From Clostridia bacterium (GTDB lineage Bacteria > Bacillota > Clostridia > Oscillospirales > Acutalibacteraceae): 50,067 nt of DNA. Made by a program: the position numbers and the translations under genes. The DNA lies in assembly GCA_017472225.1 (NCBI GenBank), contig JAFUQS010000015.1, positions 1-50,067 on the forward strand. Direction: 5' to 3'. Within the stretch, counting starts at the first letter, position 1; each line of letters opens with the position of its first letter. The notes beneath the pieces were generated by a model that was given only the letters and a program-made list of their open reading frames with translations, was not told the DNA's origin and did not search any database. Of this stretch, positions 49,935-50,067 are shown in pieces.

Positions 49935-50067
49935 TGCACCCCAAATGTTAGACATTGTGATATAATGTTTAACATAAGGGGTGATTTTTTATGCCTAAAG
50001 GAATACCAAACAAAAGATATACCGGAGAATTCAAGCAACAAGTGGTAGAAACAATGCAAAAAGAAAA
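49935..50067 (+). mobile_element. Left end of an IS3-family (IS150-like) insertion sequence, cut by the window end
   Basis: TGCACCCCAAATGTTAGACA (49935-49954) resembles the terminal repeats of IS150-group elements (TG...CCCC-AA-GTTAGAC). The transposase start lies 56 bases in. CACCCCAAATGTTAGACATT (49937-49956) is repeated in inverted form at 49964-49983 with three mismatches and encloses a TATAAT. The right end and target duplication are outside the window. Confidence 0.75.
49991..50067 (+). CDS. IS3-type transposase OrfA (partial, N-terminal 25 codons)
   Basis: The start MPKGIPNKRYTGEFKQQVVE is the beginning of the helix-turn-helix OrfA protein of IS3-family elements, which binds the terminal repeats. 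The ribosome site AAGGGGTG (49976-49983) is 7 bases before the ATG and forms the right arm of the palindrome at the IS end. The gene runs off the window, so OrfB and frameshift signals cannot be checked. Confidence 0.75.
   Translation, partial: MPKGIPNKRYTGEFKQQVVETMQKE

Overview
The window looks like a chromosomal segment of a Gram-positive anaerobe of the class Clostridia, most likely an Oscillospirales/Ruminococcaceae-type gut organism. This placement is an inference. It rests on a ferredoxin-linked 2-oxoacid oxidoreductase, a rubredoxin, AddAB instead of RecBCD, the order dGTPase-dnaG-rpoD, a spore-coat cotJC remnant, a teichoic-acid type glycerophosphotransferase, LuxS, and strong AGGAGG ribosome sites. 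About a dozen promoters match the housekeeping consensus, nearly all with 17-bp spacers. No rRNA, tRNA, CRISPR array or replication origin was seen, and no gene-free stretch exceeds 300 bases.

Layout. 1-1776 is visibly A+T-rich and accessory: a 61-aa orphan and a Sel1-repeat membrane protein. It abuts a 5'-truncated cotJC (1777-2304). 2439-5330 is a single-gene unit for a fused GT2/TagF-like glycosyltransferase. 5444-10260 holds an AMP-forming acyl-CoA synthetase followed by a four-subunit 2-oxoacid:ferredoxin oxidoreductase and a small unknown protein. Together these could interconvert free carboxylic acids, acyl-CoAs and 2-oxoacids. 10318-12237 (minus) is a GtaA/DUF4965-like protein, divergent from a dlt-like operon (12366-17881: adenylation enzyme, GNAT, carrier protein, MBOAT, SGNH/DltD-like). 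That operon probably esterifies a cell-surface polymer. 17913-22013 is an ABC importer with two tandem paralogous binding lipoproteins, a permease and an ATPase. 22035-23280 carries rubredoxin and three small proteins, including an overlooked 31-aa membrane peptide.

23287-30833 (minus) is one compact operon: histidine phosphatase, YmdB phosphodiesterase, peptide-binding-like protein, RecG, LuxS, M23 peptidase. It diverges from addB-addA (30906-37913). Next come rpmE, a YigZ/IMPACT protein, dGTPase, dnaG and rpoD. 43109-49840 is a branched-chain amino-acid operon, ilvB-ilvN-ilvC-ilvD, followed by a DUF815 ATPase and ridA. A consensus promoter and an unusual leader precede it. The left end of an IS3-type insertion sequence starts at about 49935 and runs off the window.

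Functional links. The ilv operon makes valine and isoleucine precursors from pyruvate and 2-oxobutyrate. The acyl-CoA synthetase/oxidoreductase cluster could supply the same 2-oxoacids by reductive carboxylation of branched short-chain acids. The TagF-like and dlt-like loci both point to an anionic, decorated cell surface. The most interesting candidates for something undescribed are the ilvB leader with mutually exclusive hairpins, the GNAT-containing dlt-like operon with an altered adenylation pocket and a hairpin-bridged ribosome site, and the duplicated operator-promoter modules of the ABC importer.
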